Shown here: positions 60,401 to 64,000 of the stretch, one piece after another | How the letters are laid out: each line of letters starts with the position of its first letter | Numbering within the stretch: position 1 is the first letter of the stretch | Origin: Loxodes magnus | Lineage: Eukaryota; Ciliophora; Karyorelictea; Loxodida; Loxodidae | Assembly: GCA_946699065.1 (NCBI GenBank) | Contig: CAMPDV010000078.1 | Location: forward strand, 434,001-498,000 | Length of the DNA: 64,000 nt | Reading direction: 5' to 3' | The notes under the pieces: model-generated | The model's database searches: none | The model's input: the letters and a program-made list of their open reading frames with translations, nothing else | What the model was told of the DNA's origin: nothing | Made by a program: the position numbers and the translations under genes

Positions 60401-63400
60401 TTTAAGATTAAATTCCTTGCTTAATTTAAAGGACTAACAAGACTAAACGCTTGATGAAGTTTCTTAAAGGAATAAATTAAATCAAATTATGAATAAATTA
60501 AAAGCAAAAGTATGTTCTACACTTACCTCATATAAGCAATATTTATTTCTCCTTTACTTCAGTCTAAATAATACATATACTAGAACTCCTTTAAAGTGCT
60601 TATGATAATAAAGAAATATGCTAGCAACTACTGAATAAAAATGGATATCAATTCTTGAAGATAGAATTTCTTTAATAATAACTAAATCTATTTTTATTTT
60701 TTTGGATAAAGCATATCCTAAGTAAGACATATAGTATGTACTATTTAGCTTAAATTATAAGGATAGTAATTTTTTCCTTAGACAATTATGCCTAATTTAT
60801 TTTTTGATTGTTAAAGAAACCTTTACAATGATATCCTAAATAATAGAACTTTAATACCCTTTTACTAATAATTTCAAAGTTATCTAAGGACTAAAGATTT
60901 TTATCATTTAAGGCTAATTAATTCCTTACTCAATTTTATAATAGTTAGCAATATAACTAATGGAACTTTAAGTTTAAAGTTCTAGAGACTTTTAAGCAGA
61001 CTTTTATTATTTATTTGGGTTTATAAAATTTATTTGCTTCTTAAAAACAAAAGCAAACTGTCTTTTGCTTCAGTCAATATATTTTCTTAATCTTTCTAAG
61101 ATTTACATTTTAAGTTCTTTTCAGCTTAATAAAAAATCAAATCTTAAGCAATAAAAAAATCGATTCTCATGATACTGTAATCAAATAATCTAATTTTTCT
61201 ATATGCTATTAAATGAAAGGACTGTATATAAAATAATAGGTTAAGCTTAGCTGGTGCTAATAGCGAAAGTCTCAAATATATCTAATCTAGATCAAAACTA
61301 ATAAAATAACTTTATCTAATTAAGCTATTTGGTATTTTAATTAGGACTTAAACTTACTTTTTTACTTTTATAATTTTGTAAACTTTGTATTATTAAATGC
61401 TTTTGACTATAATATAAGAAACTAGTTGAAAGGTAATAATTTAGCTTAAAGATTTATTTTCTTCAATTATTGATTTTAATCCTATCGTACGATTTGAAAT
61501 GATAACAGTGTTACTCATTAAATATACACGATGGTAATTAAAGCTTCAATACATTTTGCAAAAATATCTTAAGTTGCTAAAATAAATTAGGATTTAATAT
61601 AAATAATTCCTAGTTATCATTATCCTCTTAGTTTTAGTATATATCAATGTAACTTTAATAAATGTATGCATATATGCATGTAATATTTATACTGAAGACT
61701 TGAACTTAAGAGAGAATAATAGAGATATAAAGTAAATATGGTCTTAGAGTTGTTGAGAAAATACATTTTATTTATAATATTGCATTTTATTATAGTTACA
61801 TTATAGTTATATTTCTCTATTTTTTATGTTTTCTTTGGTTGTATTTGCTACCTTTTTTATACATTCTTCATTTATAATCATTTGAAATAGTTCTCCATTA
61901 TAGTTTTCGTCCTTGTATTGTTGTTGTTCTTTTAAATTCTCTCTGTCATGTAAATTTAATTATTGATTTTGCGACTAAATATAACTACAATCTTCATTTA
62001 GAATAATCTTAATCCCTTTTTATAACTACTTTGCTATTAGTCTATTTATTACTATCTAGTATTTAATCAATCAAAAACTAGAGAAGCATTACATAGTTCC
62101 TATTTTTATCAAACTACTAGAATATTAAATTGTATATACATGCTTTACTCTTATTATATGAATATAGCTTTTATAAATAAGCTTTAATTAAATAATTCTT
62201 ATTAAGAATTTTAGTAATAGCCTGTTTATTATTATAGTACTTTTATTTGTATTATGCTTATATTAACTAACTTAGAAATAAAGCTTCTTTATCCTCTATT
62301 GCTTTAGTTACTATTTCCGAAATACTTTTTGTAGCTCTAGTTTCTTATTTTTACTTTTAGTTATTATAGTGACTGTTTAATATACACAGAGATAAGTGAG
62401 AAAGATAACTTTCTTATATTGGTTATCAAACTCTTTATAAATCTTAGTTATTGTAGAATAGTAATGTAAACTAAAGAAAATAAAGTTATTAATGGTAAAG
62501 GAAAGGAATTAAATGAGAACATCCATTTACTATTTAAATCTTTCTTTTCTAGGTAAATATATCTAAACTAAGCTATACTAATAAAAGACAATTCTACTAC
62601 CTATACAAGCTCTTTCAATCAAATTAGTCAAGCTTAATTATTTAGGTACTAAGGTACCTTAGTATTCGATAGTCTTAAAAAATTATTTCTATTGAGGTTA
62701 TTTAAAATAATTAGAGTACAATTCTTATCTTAATAGCAAGGATATAAATAAATATAGTAACATTAATGACAGCTATTTCAAAATGCCTTATAGTTGATCT
62801 TAGATATTTAACTTAATGAAATAAATGTTTCAATTAGTAATATGAGATTATATGCATATATGCAATGAGTTATTTAATTAGACCACTTGGGAACAATTTC
62901 AATTTATACGCGAAATCCTTAAGGATATAATGATAATGAAATAGCTCTAATATATTTACCTCTCATTGACATACTAAGCACTAATAGTTATATTGCAATA
63001 GCTACTAATACCTGCCTACAGTATTTATAGCCTTATATTTAACTTTGCTGCTTATTAAATAGGCTAGTTATCTTGAGATAATAGAAAATAAATATTTTTA
63101 CCTAAAGTAAGTTAAACTTATATTTAGTTCAGACAAAATTAGAAGAGTTTAAATTTAGTTTGCTAGCAAGATGAAAGTTATTCTTCTATAATGTTAAAGG
63201 CATAAATTAATCTGATTTTGATGATTTTTATTTCTATAAAGTAGATAATCAAATAATAACAAGTAATTAGATGTAATAATTAGTGCTTTAAAAGTGAGTA
63301 GGTAGGTTAATTTAACTATAGTTAGATTTTAAAATAAACTATTAGAGCGTAACTTAAAACTAGAATACTAGGAATTTTATATTTAAGATTTCAAACCTTT

Positions 63401-64000
63401 AGTAGCTTAAGTTATTGAGAAACTAAGATTCAATCCTTAGAGGAATTAAATGCTCATTAGAGGTAAAAAAATGTAGATGACTAGTAATGCTGAGAACTAG
63501 CATAATCATATATTGCTTATTTTTATTATTTAACTTATTACCTTATAACTTTAAATATTAGATCCATAAGTATGTAGAGAGATACTTATAACAGGAATTG
63601 AACTAAGAGGACTAACAAATTTAAACTAATACCTTTAAAGTAGGATATCTAAATCATATTTAAATATTGATTGGTTAATTAAATAAAATTTGAAATTAGA
63701 TAGAAAAAAGATACATAACTAACTTAGAAAATAGATGCTTAGAGTAAAAAAGAAAAATATTTTATATAAAAGGAAGCAAAAATAATAAAACTATGAAGCT
63801 TACCAGTGAAATAAGTAAATTAAATTAAAAAAGCATAATTATCTTGCTGGAATGGTCTTGGACTAGAACTAATATTTACTCTATTTTATAAGTAAAAATA
63901 AATATTAAACTAGTTTCAATCCTATGATTAAGTATTTGGTTAATGGGGATTTAAAACTAAGAATTTATTTTTTTAGTTAATAGGAAAGCTATTAAGTAGC
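60401..64000. other. AT-rich right end, no gene seen
   Basis: 3.6 kb with many ordinary-looking AT-rich stretches and no protein family, RNA gene or repeat I can support. Short, slightly richer patches around 61.8–62.4 kb gave no convincing translation in the reassigned code. Confidence 0.45.

Overview
The window is very AT-rich nuclear DNA, most likely from a ciliate with a fully reassigned code. Read with the standard code it has almost no genes. Read with TAA and TAG as glutamine and TGA as tryptophan, long conserved proteins appear on both strands: RING–MORN, RING–WD40, two kelch proteins, a vWA protein and a RING/helical-repeat protein. In several genes an in-frame TGA sits exactly where a family needs tryptophan, yet five ORFs also end at TGA. 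That dual use matches karyorelict-type ciliates (Loxodes and relatives); a Condylostoma-like heterotrich is the alternative. The taxonomic call is inference from the code only.

Layout. 1–1.5 kb: tandem repeats. 3–4.5 kb: hairpin repeats and a retroposon end. 8.4–11.9 kb: an ORF1-like element and a RING protein, minus strand. 13–15 kb: two zinc-knuckle elements. 16–18 kb (minus) and 21–22.8 kb (plus): a divergent pair of RING–WD40 paralogues; the second is cut by a retroposon. 24–34.7 kb: five or more ORF1-like elements in AT-rich DNA. 37.2 kb: tRNA-Phe. 37.6–38.6 kb: kelch gene. 39.7–42.7 kb: a hypothetical gene and a convergent vWA gene. 43.7–49.7 kb: hairpin repeats, a 3' piece of a LINE reverse transcriptase and another ORF1-like element. 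49.8–52.3 kb: a hypothetical gene convergent with the intact RING–MORN gene. 53.9 kb: second, identical tRNA-Phe. 55.3–56 kb: another retroposon. 58.3–60.4 kb: secreted/membrane kelch protein. 60.4–64 kb: nothing recognised.

The most unusual signal is a crowd of short (about 0.7–1.1 kb) elements. Each carries one small ORF (basic N-terminus, coiled coil, often a CCHC zinc knuckle) and many end in a short tandem tail such as (TAA)n or (TTATG)n. They look like ORF1-only, 'half-LINE' retroposons. A truncated LINE reverse transcriptase in the same window shows that the enzymatic machinery is or was present. A second repeat family ends in a conserved hairpin followed by a TTTA-rich tail.

Many host-like genes need one extra base at a few places to stay in frame, usually in or beside short homopolymer runs, while the 1.9 kb RING–MORN gene is clean. 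I cannot tell assembly errors from decay or frameshifting. Because only TGA can stop translation, open frames alone are weak evidence here; low-confidence entries are marked. All ends given as round numbers are approximate.
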